DNA from: Agrobacterium cucumeris
GTDB lineage: Bacteria > Pseudomonadota > Alphaproteobacteria > Rhizobiales > Rhizobiaceae
DNA length: 64,000 nucleotides
Assembly: GCF_030036535.1 (NCBI RefSeq)
Contig: NZ_CP080388.1
Location: 1,171,001 to 1,235,000, forward strand
Reading direction: 5' to 3'
Program-made: the position numbers and the translations under genes
Notes under the pieces: model-generated
What the model was told of the DNA's origin: nothing
Databases searched by the model: none
Seen by the model: the letters and a program-made list of their open reading frames with translations, nothing else
Shown here: one piece after another, positions 51,801-62,739 of the stretch
Layout: each line of letters begins with the position of its first letter
Numbering within the stretch: position 1 is the stretch's first letter

Positions 51801-53168
51801 ATGTCCTATGATGTTGCTCTCGTCGGGTCCGGCTTCGCTGCCATCTGTACTGCCGCCCATCTTCTCTCTTCTCTGCCAGCGAAGGCCTCGATCGTTATTG
51901 TTGGCGACGAGTCTGACTTTGGGCGTGGAACAGCCTATCGTACCGAACTACCCTATCACCGGCTGAATGTCCCGGCTGGACGCATGAGTGTCTTTCCTGA
52001 CCGCCCGAATGATTTCGTCGACTGGCTGAAGGAAAGCGGGATAGGGGACGATCCTCTATTGTTTGCATCGCGCGGAGATTATGGTCTCTATCTGAGAGAT
52101 AGATTGGCCACCCTGTTGAGGAGTCGGGAACAGAGAGCAAGGGTGGATTTCATTCGGGCCAAGGCTTCCACCTGTCGCCCTGCCGATGCGGGCGGATTCA
52201 CCTTCGTGCTCGAAAACGGTGAGACCATGCGCGCGCAAAACGTTGTTCTGTGTGTGGGTGTCGGGGCGGCCAGTTTGCCGGTGCAAACTGTCGCGAATGA
52301 CGAGGGCAGGGCGCAGCGGATCATCGGTCACTGCTGGCAGCCGGGATGGCTGTCGAAGGTTAAGACGGGCGACCGCGTCTGTATTCTCGGTTCCGGGTTG
52401 ACGATGATTGATCAGGTGCTGACCCTGCGGGGAAAAGGGCACACGGGGCCAATCCATGTTCTGTCCCGTCGCGGGCTTGTGCCGCATCCGCATATCAGCC
52501 CCCCTTTGCCTCCCGTCGATCCGATATTACCAGAGGAAACCACTGAGATTAGCCGCCTGTTACAGTCTTTGCGCAAACAGGTGAGGGACGGCGCGCCATG
52601 GCGGACGGTGATGGATGGATTGCGGCCGAGAACGCAGTCGCTTTGGCAAGTTCTCACGGTTGCTCAAAGAAGCAGGTTTCTCCGGCATGCACTTCCCTGG
52701 TGGAATATTCACCGGCACCGCATCGCGCCGGAGGTTCATGCGGCTTTTGAGAAACTGCTTGCGGATGATGTTCTGGAAGTCCACGCGGGTTATCTGAACT
52801 CCGTTGAAGAGCAGGATGAAGGCATTACCTTGCGCTACCGCCGCCGGCATACGCAGATATCGAAAGAGCTGCAGGTGGACTGGGTTGTCAATTGCACCGG
52901 TATGGAGCGAGCGGGCATTGGTCATTCGCGCCTCTTGGAAAATATGAGGAACGACGGTGTGCTTCTGCTGGATCCTCTGGGTCTCGGCGTCGAGGTGGAC
53001 GACGAGTCTCGCCTGTTGCGAGCGGATGGACAAAGCTGGCCCGGCCTCTTCGCCGCTGGCGCGCTGACGGCGGGCCGTTTGTGGGAAATAACCGCCGTGC
53101 CGGATATTCGCGTACAGGCGCAAAAAATTGCGCAACACGTCACGGACAGGGTGTCAGCGAAGGGGTAA
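51801..53168 (+). CDS. FAD/NAD(P)-binding oxidoreductase (COG4529 type)
   Basis: A 455-residue flavoprotein. The N-terminal Rossmann motif is DVALVGSGFAAICTAAHLL (residues 4-22), then GRGTAYRTELPYHRLNVPAG typical of the NAD_binding_9/COG4529 family (hydroxyacylglutathione-hydrolase-like name in old annotations). A second nucleotide motif is CILGSGLTMIDQVLTL. The end has GLFAAGALTAGRLWEITAVP. The reaction is unknown. The gene lies between parS sites 2 and 3 and is divergent from repA. It has GGAGG 6 nt before the ATG and no partner on its strand. Confidence 0.85.
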   Translation: MSYDVALVGSGFAAICTAAHLLSSLPAKASIVIVGDESDFGRGTAYRTELPYHRLNVPAGRMSVFPDRPNDFVDWLKESGIGDDPLLFASRGDYGLYLRDRLATLLRSREQRARVDFIRAKASTCRPADAGGFTFVLENGETMRAQNVVLCVGVGAASLPVQTVANDEGRAQRIIGHCWQPGWLSKVKTGDRVCILGSGLTMIDQVLTLRGKGHTGPIHVLSRRGLVPHPHISPPLPPVDPILPEETTEISRLLQSLRKQVRDGAPWRTVMDGLRPRTQSLWQVLTVAQRSRFLRHALPWWNIHRHRIAPEVHAAFEKLLADDVLEVHAGYLNSVEEQDEGITLRYRRRHTQISKELQVDWVVNCTGMERAGIGHSRLLENMRNDGVLLLDPLGLGVEVDDESRLLRADGQSWPGLFAAGALTAGRLWEITAVPDIRVQAQKIAQHVTDRVSAKG

Positions 53169-53255
53169 ATTGCTGATATGAAATATCGGAAACATCAACT
53201 GTGCTCGAGGAATGTTTGTTCGCCGCTGGTCGTCTCCGGATTGACCATCCCTGGT

Positions 53256-53271
53256 GTTAGCCGCGGCAAAC
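53256..53271. promoter_or_regulatory. parS: parS site 3
   Basis: GTTAGCCGCGGCAAAC is identical to parS site 2, with ACTTTCC-like bases on its right in both. It is 1.6 kb from site 2, beyond the oxidoreductase gene. Confidence 0.85.
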
Positions 53272-53582
53272 TTTCCCAGTTCGTGAATAGCTAACGAACG
53301 AACAGTTGTTGATTTCCAAGCCCGAAGGCACGGGTCGGAACCACTTGCCTAGGAGTGGTGGATGGGAACCTATCGAATGCTCTTGCAGCAAGAGTTGAAT
53401 TCTCGAGAATAGCGCTCATCCCTGATGTAAGGCCGGATTAGCGATTTCGTGCTGGCAATGGCGTGACAGGCGCGTTTCCTCCAGTTTGCTAAATAATTTA
53501 CATCGCTTATGGAATGTTGCCGTAAAACCGGCTATAAATTCCGGAAAATGCGATAATGATGAAAATTATTTGCGAGGTTTTA
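53272..53582. other. gap between parS 3 and the RidA gene
   Basis: No gene is seen. There is one small inverted repeat ACCACT/AGTGGT (53340-53359) without a T run. The last 100 bp are AT-rich and should hold the promoter of the RidA operon. Confidence 0.5.
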
Positions 53583-53978
53583 ATGGAAAAGCAGAAGCTG
53601 GTAAGATTCGCAACGGCTGATAATCAGGCCGGCGGCCAACGTCGACCATTTGCCAAGGCCGTTCGGGCCGGCGATTTTGTCTATGTTTCCGGGCAGGTGC
53701 CGACTATTGACGGGGAAGTGGTGACCGGCGGCATCGTGGCACAGACCGAGCAGGTTGTAGCCAATATCAAGGATGTTCTGGCGCTTGCCGATTGCACGCT
53801 TGCCGATGTGGTGAAGGTTAATGTCTGGCTGGACGATGCCCGCGACTTTTCGAGCTTCAACGCTGTTTTCCAGAAATATTTCATTGATCATCCGCCGGCT
53901 CGCTCCACCGTGCAGTCGCCGCTGATGGTCGATGCAAAGGTGGAAATGGACGTTATCGCTTATAAGCCATTGGCTTAA
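53583..53978 (+). CDS. RidA/YjgF-family deaminase
   Basis: A 131-residue member of the RidA family, which hydrolyse reactive enamine/imine intermediates from PLP enzymes. The blocks FAKAVRAGDFVYVSGQVP, VVTGGIVAQTEQVVANIKDV and RSTVQSPLMVDAKVEMDVIA are typical; the RidA catalytic arginine lies in ARSTVQ. The start at 53583 follows GAGG by 5 nt; the frame opens 27 bp earlier. It is 29 bp before a PLP enzyme gene, a natural source of such intermediates. Confidence 0.9.
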   Translation: MEKQKLVRFATADNQAGGQRRPFAKAVRAGDFVYVSGQVPTIDGEVVTGGIVAQTEQVVANIKDVLALADCTLADVVKVNVWLDDARDFSSFNAVFQKYFIDHPPARSTVQSPLMVDAKVEMDVIAYKPLA

Positions 53979-54007
53979 CTATCTGATTTTTATGGCTTTG
54001 AGAGCAT

Positions 54008-55099
54008 ATGATGACCTATCCCTGGCCTGAAGAGGGCACACCACTCGATGCGATTTCAACGCCGATGCCGGTGATCGATGAAGATCGGCTTGCGGCCAAT
54101 ATTCTCAAGGCGCAATCCTATCTCGATGAGCATGGCAAGGCCTTCCGACCGCACATCAAGACGCACAAGATCCCGGCTATCGCCAGGCAACAGCTTCAGG
54201 CCGGCGCGATCGGCATCAATTGCCAGAAGGTCAGCGAAGCGGAAGTTTTCGCGGATGCCGGCTTCGACGACATCCTGATTACCTTTAATATTCTTGGCGC
54301 AGCAAAATTGTCGCGACTAAAGGCGCTGAATGCGCGTATTGGCCGGTTGAGTGTCGTTGCCGACAGCGCCGCGACGATTGCTGGCCTTGCTGGCACATTT
54401 GATACGGAAAAGCCGCTCGCCGTGCTTGTCGAATGCGATACCGGCGGAAAGCGTTGTGGCGTACAAACGCCGGAAGCCGCCCTGGTGCTTGCAGAAAAGA
54501 TCAATGCGGCTCCGGGTCTCGTTTTCAAAGGCATTTTGACCTATCCGGCACCGGGCGGCGCTGAAAAGGTCGAGAGTTTCATTGGCGAGACAATGGCGCT
54601 GCTGGCGGCGAAAAGCATCGAATGCCCTGTGCGCTCCAGCGGCGGTTCACCGGATTTTTACGCCGCACACCTTGTGCCTTCGGCAACCGAACACCGGGCG
54701 GGTACCTATGTCTATAATGACCGCGCCATGCTGCGCGCCGGTCATTGTGCGGCTGGTGATCTGGCAATGCATGTTCTCGCCACTGTGGTGTCGCGGCCCA
54801 CGCCCGATCGAGCCGTGCTCGATTGCGGTTCCAAGGCTTTGACCTCCGATCTTCTTGGTTTCAGCGATTACGGGCTGATCGAAGGTTATGAGGGTGCAAA
54901 AATCATCTCGCTTTCGGAAGAACATGCAGTTGTCGATCTATCCGGCTGCACGTCCGGCAGGCCGGAAATCGGTGATGTGGTCAAGGTCGTGCCGAACCAT
55001 ACCTGCGTCGTCAGCAACCTTTTCGACAGGATGGTGTTTCATCGAAACGGTCTTGTGACCCGGGTTGAAGACGTGGCCGCACGTGGTACCGTCTGGTAA
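54008..55099 (+). CDS. D-threonine-aldolase-like PLP enzyme (DSD1 family)
   Basis: A 363-residue fold-type III PLP enzyme of the D-threonine aldolase/D-serine dehydratase family. The PLP lysine is K51 in RPHIKTHK. Further marks are GAIGINCQKVSEAEVF, ECDTGGKRCGVQTPE, SSGGSPDFYA and the metal-site PNHTCVVSNLFD near the C-terminus. Family members cleave or dehydrate beta-hydroxy D-amino acids and need a divalent metal. The true substrate is unknown. It is in a putative operon with RidA and an MlrC-type protein. Confidence 0.88.
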   Translation: MMTYPWPEEGTPLDAISTPMPVIDEDRLAANILKAQSYLDEHGKAFRPHIKTHKIPAIARQQLQAGAIGINCQKVSEAEVFADAGFDDILITFNILGAAKLSRLKALNARIGRLSVVADSAATIAGLAGTFDTEKPLAVLVECDTGGKRCGVQTPEAALVLAEKINAAPGLVFKGILTYPAPGGAEKVESFIGETMALLAAKSIECPVRSSGGSPDFYAAHLVPSATEHRAGTYVYNDRAMLRAGHCAAGDLAMHVLATVVSRPTPDRAVLDCGSKALTSDLLGFSDYGLIEGYEGAKIISLSEEHAVVDLSGCTSGRPEIGDVVKVVPNHTCVVSNLFDRMVFHRNGLVTRVEDVAARGTVW

Positions 55100-55169
55100 G
55101 ATTACCCGGCTAATCATATTAAGGGACAGAAAACTGCGTAAAGCAGTCCCGGTAACGAGAAATACAAAA

Positions 55170-56648
55170 ATGCGTATATTCACGGCGTCGCTCGCCACCG
55201 AAACCAACACGTTTTCGCCCGTCCCGACGGATATGGATGCTTTCCGCGCGGCTTTTTATGCCGGGCCGGGTGAACATCCGGAAACGCCGACGCTCTGCTC
55301 TTCGCCGGTGCCAATCCTGCGGCGTCGCGGCAAGGCGGAAGGGTTCACGGTGATTGAGGGCACGTCCTGCTGGGCGGAGCCTGCAGGTCTCATCCAGCGC
55401 CAGACTTATGAAACGCTGCGCAATACTATCCTTGCGGAGCTCCAGGAAGCGCTGCCGGTTGATGCGGTCGTTCTTGGTCTTCACGGCGCAATGGTGGCGC
55501 AGGGATATGATGATCCGGAAGGTGATTTTCTGTCGCGTGTGCGCGCAATGGTCGGGCCCGACGTGTTGATCGCGGCGGAATTTGACCCGCACAGCCATCT
55601 GACGGCGCTGCGAGTTAAAAATCTCGACCTCATGGCGACGTTCCTGGAGTTTCCCCACACCGATTTCGAAGAACGCGGCGAGCATGTCGTTGAACTGGCG
55701 CTGCGTACCCTGCGTGGTGAGATCAAACCGGTCATTTCCACGTTCGATTGCCGCATGATCACCATTTATCCGACCAGCCGCGAGCCGATGCGGTCTTATG
55801 TGGACCGTTTGAAGGCGATGGAAGGCAAGGACGGCATCCTGTCGATTTCGGTCATCCACGGTTTCATGGCGGGCGATGTGCCGGATATGGGCACGCGGAT
55901 TGTCGTCGTTACAGATGGAGACCGGGAGAAGGGCGATGCGCTGGCCGAAAAGCTCGGCCATGAACTTTATGCCATGCGCAAAGTAACCGCCATGCCCATG
56001 CTGGATACGGAGTCAGGCCTCGACAAGGCACTTGCCATTCGCAGCAGCAATCCGGACAAGCCGGTGGTGGTGTCGGATATTTGGGACAATCCGGGAGGTG
56101 GCGTTGCGGGTGATGCCACCTATATCCTGCGGCGTATGGTGGAGCGCGGCATGGATAATATCGGCGTCGCGACGATCTGGGATCCCATTGCGGTCTCTTT
56201 CTGTCACGCCGCGGGCGAGGGGGCAGAGATCGATCTGCGCATCGGCGGCAAATCCAGCCCCGAGGGCGGTGAGCCGCTCGACTTCCGCATAAAAGTGATG
56301 CGCACCGTTGAGGCCGGCTGGCAAAGTTTCCGCAACAGCCGCGTCACGCTTGGCCGCGCTGCGGTTGTCCGGCCGGTTGGCACAGAGATCGATATCATCC
56401 TCATCACCAGTCGCACCCAAACTTATGAGCCGGATATCTTTTCCAATCTCGGGATCGATTTCGCTAAAAAAGACGTCCTGTTGGTCAAGTCAACCAATCA
56501 CTTCCATGCGGGTTTTGCGCCGGTCGCCTCGGAGATCGTCTATATCGCGGCACCGACCTCTTATCCGACCGATCCGGCTAAAACCGCTTATCGCAAAGCG
56601 AGCCTCAAGCTCTGGCCACGTGTGGCCGATCCGCTGGGTCTGGACTAG
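55170..56648 (+). CDS. MlrC/M81-family metallopeptidase-like protein
   Basis: A 492-residue M81 (MlrC) family protein. RIFTASLATETNTFSPVPTD opens the protein, and GLHGAMVAQGYDDPEGDFL, FDPHSHLT, SDIWDNPGGGVAGDAT and TNHFHAGFAPVASEIVYI carry the metal ligands. The founding member opens linearised microcystin, but most members are thought to act on other amide or lactam bonds. The start at 55170 is chosen where family similarity begins. It is 70 bp after the D-threonine-aldolase-like gene. It converges with hutD. Confidence 0.88.
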   Translation: MRIFTASLATETNTFSPVPTDMDAFRAAFYAGPGEHPETPTLCSSPVPILRRRGKAEGFTVIEGTSCWAEPAGLIQRQTYETLRNTILAELQEALPVDAVVLGLHGAMVAQGYDDPEGDFLSRVRAMVGPDVLIAAEFDPHSHLTALRVKNLDLMATFLEFPHTDFEERGEHVVELALRTLRGEIKPVISTFDCRMITIYPTSREPMRSYVDRLKAMEGKDGILSISVIHGFMAGDVPDMGTRIVVVTDGDREKGDALAEKLGHELYAMRKVTAMPMLDTESGLDKALAIRSSNPDKPVVVSDIWDNPGGGVAGDATYILRRMVERGMDNIGVATIWDPIAVSFCHAAGEGAEIDLRIGGKSSPEGGEPLDFRIKVMRTVEAGWQSFRNSRVTLGRAAVVRPVGTEIDIILITSRTQTYEPDIFSNLGIDFAKKDVLLVKSTNHFHAGFAPVASEIVYIAAPTSYPTDPAKTAYRKASLKLWPRVADPLGLD

Positions 56649-56692
56649 GACTTTTCCAGTAAAAGCGGAATTGCTCCAGGCGTACGGTCGCT

Positions 56693-57262
56693 TCAGAGGG
56701 GCTGAAGTGTGATGAGGAAAAACGCGCCCGTATTTTGATCGGGCTCGACAGTGAAAGGCCGACTGTTTTCGATCAACAGGCTGTCCAGCCGATCGAGATT
56801 GGCTTTTTCATCGCCGCTGGAGACCACAAGCGCATCGAGCGCGAGGACGAGTGTCGTGACACCCTCTGCTGTCGCGGAAAATGTGCCGGAGCGCTTTTGC
56901 ACGGCATGGCGGAAAGCCGAGCGGCGGGTCATGACGTTCAGATCGACGATCGGGCCGCCGGGCAATGTCGCATTGACAGGAACATCCGCCGAAAAGGGCA
57001 GGGGAGCACTCTCCATCGTCAGCAGCAGTGGCTCGTTGGCTGCGATCGCAAGCGCCATGCCATTGCCCTGAAGAATGGACAGGGTGCGGTCTATGCCGGG
57101 AAAAATCGAAAATGGTCCGTCGGTTGCAACGGTTGCCATGCTGATTCGCCAATCGAAATCATTCACGGAGGCGGCTGGCGGGAAGATAGCGATTTCCACG
57201 GTTTCGCCACCGCCATTTTTCCAGGGCATGCGTTTGTAATCGCTTGCGTGCAACAGGGTCAT
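56693..57262 (-). CDS. hutD: HutD family protein
   Basis: A 189-residue cupin-like HutD. The N-terminal signature RMPWKNGGGETVEIAIFP is diagnostic, then DFDWRISMATVATDGPFSIF and PGIDRTLSILQG. In Pseudomonas HutD limits hut expression, probably by binding an intermediate. It is the last gene of the hut operon here, 62 bp after hutU. ATG at 57262 is chosen by family start. Confidence 0.92.
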   Translation of the reverse strand: MTLLHASDYKRMPWKNGGGETVEIAIFPPAASVNDFDWRISMATVATDGPFSIFPGIDRTLSILQGNGMALAIAANEPLLLTMESAPLPFSADVPVNATLPGGPIVDLNVMTRRSAFRHAVQKRSGTFSATAEGVTTLVLALDALVVSSGDEKANLDRLDSLLIENSRPFTVEPDQNTGAFFLITLQPL

Positions 57263-57324
57263 GATTTTCCAACTCCGCACGGTGCTGGCCGGAAACGCCT
57301 TCCGCATTTCCGGCCAAACACGAA

Positions 57325-58998
57325 TCAATTGCCGAGAATGCCAGGCAGGCGCAAGCCCTGCTCCTTGGCGCAATCCACGGCGATCTCATAACCGGCATCG
57401 GCATGGCGCATGACGCCGGTTGCCGGATCGTTCCAGAGCACACGCTCAAGCCGGCGAGCGGCATCGTCGGTGCCATCGGCGCAGATGACCATGCCGGAAT
57501 GCTGGGAGAAGCCCATGCCGACACCGCCGCCATGGTGCAGCGAAACCCAGGTCGCGCCGGAAGCGGTGTTGAGCAGCGCATTCAGGAGCGGCCAGTCCGA
57601 CACGGCATCCGAACCGTCCTTCATGGCTTCGGTTTCGCGGTTGGGCGAGGCGACGGAACCGCTGTCGAGATGGTCGCGACCGATGACAACAGGCGCTTTC
57701 AGCTCGCCGTTCTTCACCATTTCGTTGAAGGCAAGGCCCAGACGATGGCGGTCGCCAAGCCCGACCCAGCAGATACGCGCCGGCAGGCCCTGAAACGCGA
57801 TGCGCTCGCGTGCCATATCCAGCCAGTTATGCAGGTGCTTGTTGTCAGGCAGCAGTTCTTTCACCTTGGCGTCAGTCTTGTAGATGTCTTCCGGATCGCC
57901 CGAAAGTGCCGCCCAGCGGAACGGGCCTATACCGCGGCAAAACAGCGGACGGATATAGGCGGGAACGAAGCCGGGGAAGGCGAAAGCGTCCTCCAGCCCT
58001 TCATCCTTGGCGACCTGGCGGATATTATTACCGTAATCGAGCGTCGGAACACCGGCGTTCCAGAAATCGACCATGGCCTGCACATGCACCTTCATCGAGG
58101 CGCGGGCAGCAGCGGCGACGGCCTTCGGGTCACTTTCCTGCTTGGCGCGCCATTCGGCAACGGTCCAGCCGGCCGGCAGATAACCGTGGATCGGATCATG
58201 CGCCGAGGTCTGGTCGGTGACCATGTCGGGGCGGATGCCACGGCGAAACAGTTCAGGGAAGATTTCCGCCGCATTGCCGATCAGGCCGACGGATTTTGCT
58301 TCGCCTGCCTTGGTCCATTGGTCGATGAGTGCCAGCGCCTCATCCAGCGTGTGTGCCTTTGCATCGACATAACGGGTGCGCAGACGGAAATCGACGCGGG
58401 TTTCATCGCATTCGACGGCTAGGCAGCAGGCGCCTGCCATGACGGCGGCCAGCGGCTGTGCGCCGCCCATGCCGCCAAGACCGCCGGTCAGGATCCATTT
58501 GCCCTTGAGGTTGCCGCCATAGTGCTGGCGGCCGGCCTCGACGAAGGTCTCATAAGTACCCTGCACGATGCCCTGCGTGCCGATGTAAATCCACGAACCG
58601 GCCGTCATCTGGCCGTACATGGCGAGCCCCTTCTTATCCAGCTCGTTGAAATGGTCCCAGTTGGCCCAATGCGGCACGAGATTGGAATTGGCGATCAAAA
58701 CCCGCGGCGCATCCTTGTGGGTGCGGAATACGCCAACCGGTTTGCCAGACTGCACGATGAGGGTCTCGTCCTCGGTCAGATCCTTCAGCGTCGCGACGAT
58801 GCGGTCGAAATCTTCCCAGGTGCGGGCGGCGCGGCCGATGCCGCCATAAACCACCAGTTCATGCGGCCGCTCGGCGACATCAGGGTCGAGATTGTTCATC
58901 AGCATGCGCAGCGGTGCTTCCGTCATCCAGCTTTTGGCGTTCAGCTCATTGCCCTGCGGCGCGCGGACTTCGCGAATATTGTGGCGCGGATTATCCAT
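57325..58998 (-). CDS. hutU: urocanate hydratase
   Basis: A 557-residue urocanase that turns urocanate into imidazolone propionate with tightly bound NAD. Marks are [86 protein letters not shown] and [19 protein letters not shown]. It starts 11 bp after hutG and is full length for the family. Confidence 0.97.
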   Translation of the reverse strand: MDNPRHNIREVRAPQGNELNAKSWMTEAPLRMLMNNLDPDVAERPHELVVYGGIGRAARTWEDFDRIVATLKDLTEDETLIVQSGKPVGVFRTHKDAPRVLIANSNLVPHWANWDHFNELDKKGLAMYGQMTAGSWIYIGTQGIVQGTYETFVEAGRQHYGGNLKGKWILTGGLGGMGGAQPLAAVMAGACCLAVECDETRVDFRLRTRYVDAKAHTLDEALALIDQWTKAGEAKSVGLIGNAAEIFPELFRRGIRPDMVTDQTSAHDPIHGYLPAGWTVAEWRAKQESDPKAVAAAARASMKVHVQAMVDFWNAGVPTLDYGNNIRQVAKDEGLEDAFAFPGFVPAYIRPLFCRGIGPFRWAALSGDPEDIYKTDAKVKELLPDNKHLHNWLDMARERIAFQGLPARICWVGLGDRHRLGLAFNEMVKNGELKAPVVIGRDHLDSGSVASPNRETEAMKDGSDAVSDWPLLNALLNTASGATWVSLHHGGGVGMGFSQHSGMVICADGTDDAARRLERVLWNDPATGVMRHADAGYEIAVDCAKEQGLRLPGILGN

Positions 58999-59009
58999 GT
59001 GATTTCCCC

Positions 59010-59813
59010 TTATCGTTGCGTCTCGAGCGCGAAATTTTCCATACGCGTGAGAATGGTTTTGAGATGGTTGCGCAGGCGTTCCGCCTTTTGCGCGTCATAG
59101 GCGAAAGGCGGTACCTCACTGGCGAGATGGGTGGATTGCGCCAACTCCATCTGGATAGCGTGCACGCCGGCTTCCGGTTTTCCATAATGCCGGGTCGTCC
59201 AGCCGCCCTTGAAGCGGCCGTTCAGAATGCTGTCGTAACCGTCAGCGGCAGCGGTCACGTCCACGGCAATTTTTTCGATCGTCGGATCGCAGGTCCTGCC
59301 CATATCCGTGCCGATGTTGAAATCCGGCAGCTTACCCTCGAACAGAAAGGGGATATGCGAGCGGATCGAATGGCAATCATAGAGAATTGCGATGCCGTGA
59401 ATGGCCTTCACCCGCTCGATTTCCGCTGCAAGGGCTGCATGATAGGGCGCGTGGAAGGTTTCCACCCGATAGGCGATATCAGCTTCATCCGGTTGCTGCC
59501 CCTCGTTCCAGATGGGCTTGCCGTCGAAATCGGTTTCCGGAACCAATCCCGTCGTGTTCTGGCCCGGATAAAGGCTCACTCCGGCCGGGTCGCGGTTGGC
59601 ATCGATGACGTAGCGGTGGAAGGTCGCCCTTACGGTTGTCGCGTTATCGAGAAGCCCTTCATAGAGTTCATGGATATGCCAGTCGGTATCGGCGAGAATC
59701 CTGCCGTTATCGTTGAGGCGATCCCAAATCGCAGCCGGCACATCCGTACCGGTGTGAGGCAGCCCGAGAATGATCGGCGAGATGCCTTGGTGAAGCGAGA
59801 AAGGCGTTTTCAT
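59010..59813 (-). CDS. hutG: N-formylglutamate deformylase
   Basis: A 267-residue HutG. It hydrolyses N-formyl-L-glutamate to formate and glutamate, the last step of the pathway that uses HutF. Visible marks are [60 protein letters not shown] and [20 protein letters not shown]. Its place between hutH and hutU, and a hutF across the operator, supports this function more strongly than for the paralogue at 3476-4360. Confidence 0.95.
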   Translation of the reverse strand: MKTPFSLHQGISPIILGLPHTGTDVPAAIWDRLNDNGRILADTDWHIHELYEGLLDNATTVRATFHRYVIDANRDPAGVSLYPGQNTTGLVPETDFDGKPIWNEGQQPDEADIAYRVETFHAPYHAALAAEIERVKAIHGIAILYDCHSIRSHIPFLFEGKLPDFNIGTDMGRTCDPTIEKIAVDVTAAADGYDSILNGRFKGGWTTRHYGKPEAGVHAIQMELAQSTHLASEVPPFAYDAQKAERLRNHLKTILTRMENFALETQR

Positions 59814-59897
59814 TGATCAGCTCCTTCTGCACTGCCGGGCAGAGAGGGTAACCCCAACGCACCGACCGGAACGGAGGAAAACAATTGGCTTGTCATC

Positions 59898-61442
59898 TCA
59901 AACCTCCAGCTTCGGCAAAATGTCATCCGAAATCACGGAAACCAGAGCGCCGGTAGCAATCAGCTCAGCTGCCGCCTTCAGATCCGGCGCCATATAACGG
60001 TCCTCTTCCAGCGAGGGGATTGATGCACGCAGCACGGCAATCGCCTTTTGCAGTTCCGGGCTGGTTTTCAGCGGCCCACGCAACTCCACGCCCTGGATGG
60101 CGGAAAGGGCTTCAATCCCAAGGATGGCGAAGAGATTTTCGGTCATTGGCAGCAGGCGACGAGCACCATGGCAGGCCATGGACACGTGGTCTTCCTGATT
60201 GGCGGAGGTCGGTGTGGAATCCACCGAGGCCGGATGCGCCATCTGCTTGTTCTCGCTCATCAGCGCGGCGGACGTCACTTCGGCGATCATCAGGCCGGAA
60301 TTCAGACCCGGCTTTTTGGAAAGAAAGGCGGGCAGACCGTAGGAAAGGGCCGGATCGACCAGTAGTGCCACGCGTCGCTGGGCGATCGCGCCGATTTCGC
60401 AGATGGCAAGTGCCGTCTGGTCGGCGGCAAAGGCCACTGGTTCGGCGTGGAAATTGCCGCCGGATACGACGGAATTGTCTGATAGCACCAGCGGATTGTC
60501 GGTCACCGCATTGGCTTCGATTTCCAGCGTGCGTGCCACCTGCCGTAGAAGATCAAGGCAGGCGCCATCCACCTGCGGCTGGCAGCGAATGCAATAGGGA
60601 TCCTGCACCCGCTCGTCACCTTCGATATGGCTGACGCGGATTTCCGAACCTTCCAGCAGATTACGCAACGCCGCACCGGCATCAATCTGGCCCTTGTGGC
60701 CGCGCAGGGTGTGAATATCAGGATGGAAAGGAGCCGATGAGCCCATGGCGGCATCCGTAGAAAGTGCGCCGGTAATCAATGCGGCCTGTGCGGCGCGATG
60801 GGCACGGAAAAGACCGGCCAGCGCCAGCGCCGTCGAGGTCTGCGTGCCGTTGATCAGCGCCAGGCCTTCCTTGGCGGCGAGAACGACCGGTGTCAGCCCG
60901 GCTTTCGCAAGCGCTTCGCCGGCGGGCAGAAGCCCTCCTTGATAAAGAGCCTCGCCTTCGCCCATCATCACGGCGGCCATATGGGCGAGCGGCGCAAGAT
61001 CGCCGGAGGCGCCGACCGAGCCCTTTTCCGGGATGACCGGGATGACGCCCTTTTCCAGCATGGCCTCGATCAGCCGCACCAGTTCCAGCCGTACACCGGA
61101 GGCGCCGCGGCCGAGTGAAATCAGCTTCAGCGCCATGATCAGCCGCACGACATTTTCAGGAAGCGGAGCGCCCACACCGCAGCAATGCGACAGGATAAGG
61201 TTTCGCTGTAGTGTCGCCACATCGGCCGCATCGATCTTGATGGAAGCGAGTTTGCCGAAACCGGTATTGATGCCATAAACAGGCGCGTTGCCAGCGGCGA
61301 TCTCCGCTATGCGCGCCGCCGCCTTTTTTATGCCCGCGTCGAATGAGGGGTCGAGCTTCGCAGCGCCATTGTTCCAGTAGATATCGGCGAGGTTGGCAAG
61401 GGCTACATTGCCGGGGTGAAGCGTGATGGTCTTCATGGTCAT
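59898..61442 (-). CDS. hutH: histidine ammonia-lyase
   Basis: A 514-residue histidase that removes ammonia from histidine to give urocanate. The MIO prosthetic group forms from A145-S146-G147 in [16 protein letters not shown]. Also seen are [24 protein letters not shown] and [16 protein letters not shown] 61442 follows AAGG by 7 nt and overlaps the hutI stop by 4 bp; ATG 61436 is the alternative. Confidence 0.97.
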   Translation of the reverse strand: MTMKTITLHPGNVALANLADIYWNNGAAKLDPSFDAGIKKAAARIAEIAAGNAPVYGINTGFGKLASIKIDAADVATLQRNLILSHCCGVGAPLPENVVRLIMALKLISLGRGASGVRLELVRLIEAMLEKGVIPVIPEKGSVGASGDLAPLAHMAAVMMGEGEALYQGGLLPAGEALAKAGLTPVVLAAKEGLALINGTQTSTALALAGLFRAHRAAQAALITGALSTDAAMGSSAPFHPDIHTLRGHKGQIDAGAALRNLLEGSEIRVSHIEGDERVQDPYCIRCQPQVDGACLDLLRQVARTLEIEANAVTDNPLVLSDNSVVSGGNFHAEPVAFAADQTALAICEIGAIAQRRVALLVDPALSYGLPAFLSKKPGLNSGLMIAEVTSAALMSENKQMAHPASVDSTPTSANQEDHVSMACHGARRLLPMTENLFAILGIEALSAIQGVELRGPLKTSPELQKAIAVLRASIPSLEEDRYMAPDLKAAAELIATGALVSVISDDILPKLEV

Positions 61443-62698
61443 GACGAAACCTTCTGTCCCTTGAAAATGCGGGCATGGAGCGGATTGAAACCGATGCGGT
61501 AGACAAGTTCGGCCGGGCGCTCGATATCCCAGATAGTGAAGTCGGCGGATTTGCCGGCCTCCAGCGTGCCGGTTTCCGCAAGCAGGCCAAGCGCCTTGGC
61601 GGCATTGCGCGTCGTCGCCGCAAGGCACTCTTCCACGGTCATGCGGAAAAGCGTGGCACCCATATTCATGGTCAAAAGCAGCGAAGTCAGCGGTGAGGTG
61701 CCGGGATTGCAATCCGTTGCCAGCGCGATTGTTGCGCCCGCATCGCGCAGGTCCTGAACCGGCGGGGCCTGTTTTTCCCGGAGCGCATAAAAGGCGCCGG
61801 GCAAAAGCACGGCCACGGTTCCCGCTTTCGCCAGCGCCTTTGCGCCTGTCTCATCCAGATATTCCAGATGATCGGCCGAAAGTGCGCCATAGGAGGCGGC
61901 AAGCTTTGCCCCGCCAAGATCGGAAAGCTGCTCGGCATGCAGTTTGACGCGAAGACCAAGCTGCCGTGCTTTTTCGAAGACGCGGGTGATCTCCGCGACG
62001 GAGAAGGCGATGCCTTCGCAAAAGCCGTCCACCGCATCCACCAGCCCTTCGGCATGGGCTCTTTCCAGCCCCGGCAGAACGACATCGGTAATGTAATCGG
62101 CGTTGCGGCCCTTATACTCGGCGGGCGTCGCATGGGCTGCCAGATAGCTGGTGACGATCCGCACCGGCCGCAGCGTTTCAAGCCTGCGAGCAACACGCAG
62201 CATTTTCAGTTCAGTCTCTATATCGAGACCATAACCGGATTTGATTTCAATGGTGGAGATGCCCTCTGCCAGCAGCGTGTCGAGACGCGGCAATGCCTGA
62301 GCCACCAGAGCGTGTTCCGAGACGGCGCGCGTATCGCGCACCGAAGAAACGATGCCGCCGCCCGCCTTGGCGATCTCTTCATAGGTCGCGCCATTCAGCC
62401 GCATTTCGAATTCCATCGCCCGGTTGCCACCGAAGACGAGATGAGTATGGCAGTCGATCAAGGAGGGGGTGACCCAGCGCCCGCCGCAATCGGTGATCTT
62501 ATCGGCTGTGGCCAGATCGACAGGCAGATCCTTTTCCGGGCCGGCAAAGGCGATGCGGCCGCCGCGCACGGCAATAACGGCATTTTCGACCGTACCAATG
62601 CCTTGCATGGTTGGATCAAAAGTCGCCAGCCGGGCGTTGCGCCACAAGGTCGTGGTGTTTCCCGCTGCCGCTCCCTTTACGGATTTGTTCCCTGGCAT
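61439..62698 (-). CDS. hutI: imidazolonepropionase
   Basis: A 419-residue amidohydrolase that opens imidazolone propionate to formiminoglutamate. Metal and substrate motifs are [59 protein letters not shown] and [13 protein letters not shown]. It is first in the minus-strand hut operon, directly downstream of a HutC-type operator. Confidence 0.96.
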   Translation of the reverse strand: MPGNKSVKGAAAGNTTTLWRNARLATFDPTMQGIGTVENAVIAVRGGRIAFAGPEKDLPVDLATADKITDCGGRWVTPSLIDCHTHLVFGGNRAMEFEMRLNGATYEEIAKAGGGIVSSVRDTRAVSEHALVAQALPRLDTLLAEGISTIEIKSGYGLDIETELKMLRVARRLETLRPVRIVTSYLAAHATPAEYKGRNADYITDVVLPGLERAHAEGLVDAVDGFCEGIAFSVAEITRVFEKARQLGLRVKLHAEQLSDLGGAKLAASYGALSADHLEYLDETGAKALAKAGTVAVLLPGAFYALREKQAPPVQDLRDAGATIALATDCNPGTSPLTSLLLTMNMGATLFRMTVEECLAATTRNAAKALGLLAETGTLEAGKSADFTIWDIERPAELVYRIGFNPLHARIFKGQKVSS

Positions 62699-62727
62699 TT
62701 GCTTTTCGCCTTTCCTTTATGGTTTAA

Positions 62728-62739
62728 ATGTATATACAT
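62728..62739. promoter_or_regulatory. HutC-type operator ATGTATATACAT
   Basis: A perfect 12-bp palindrome in the 114-bp gap between hutI and hutF. It matches the TGTATATACA core known for HutC, the GntR-type repressor that responds to urocanate. No hutC gene is in the window; it probably lies beyond hutF. Confidence 0.75.
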
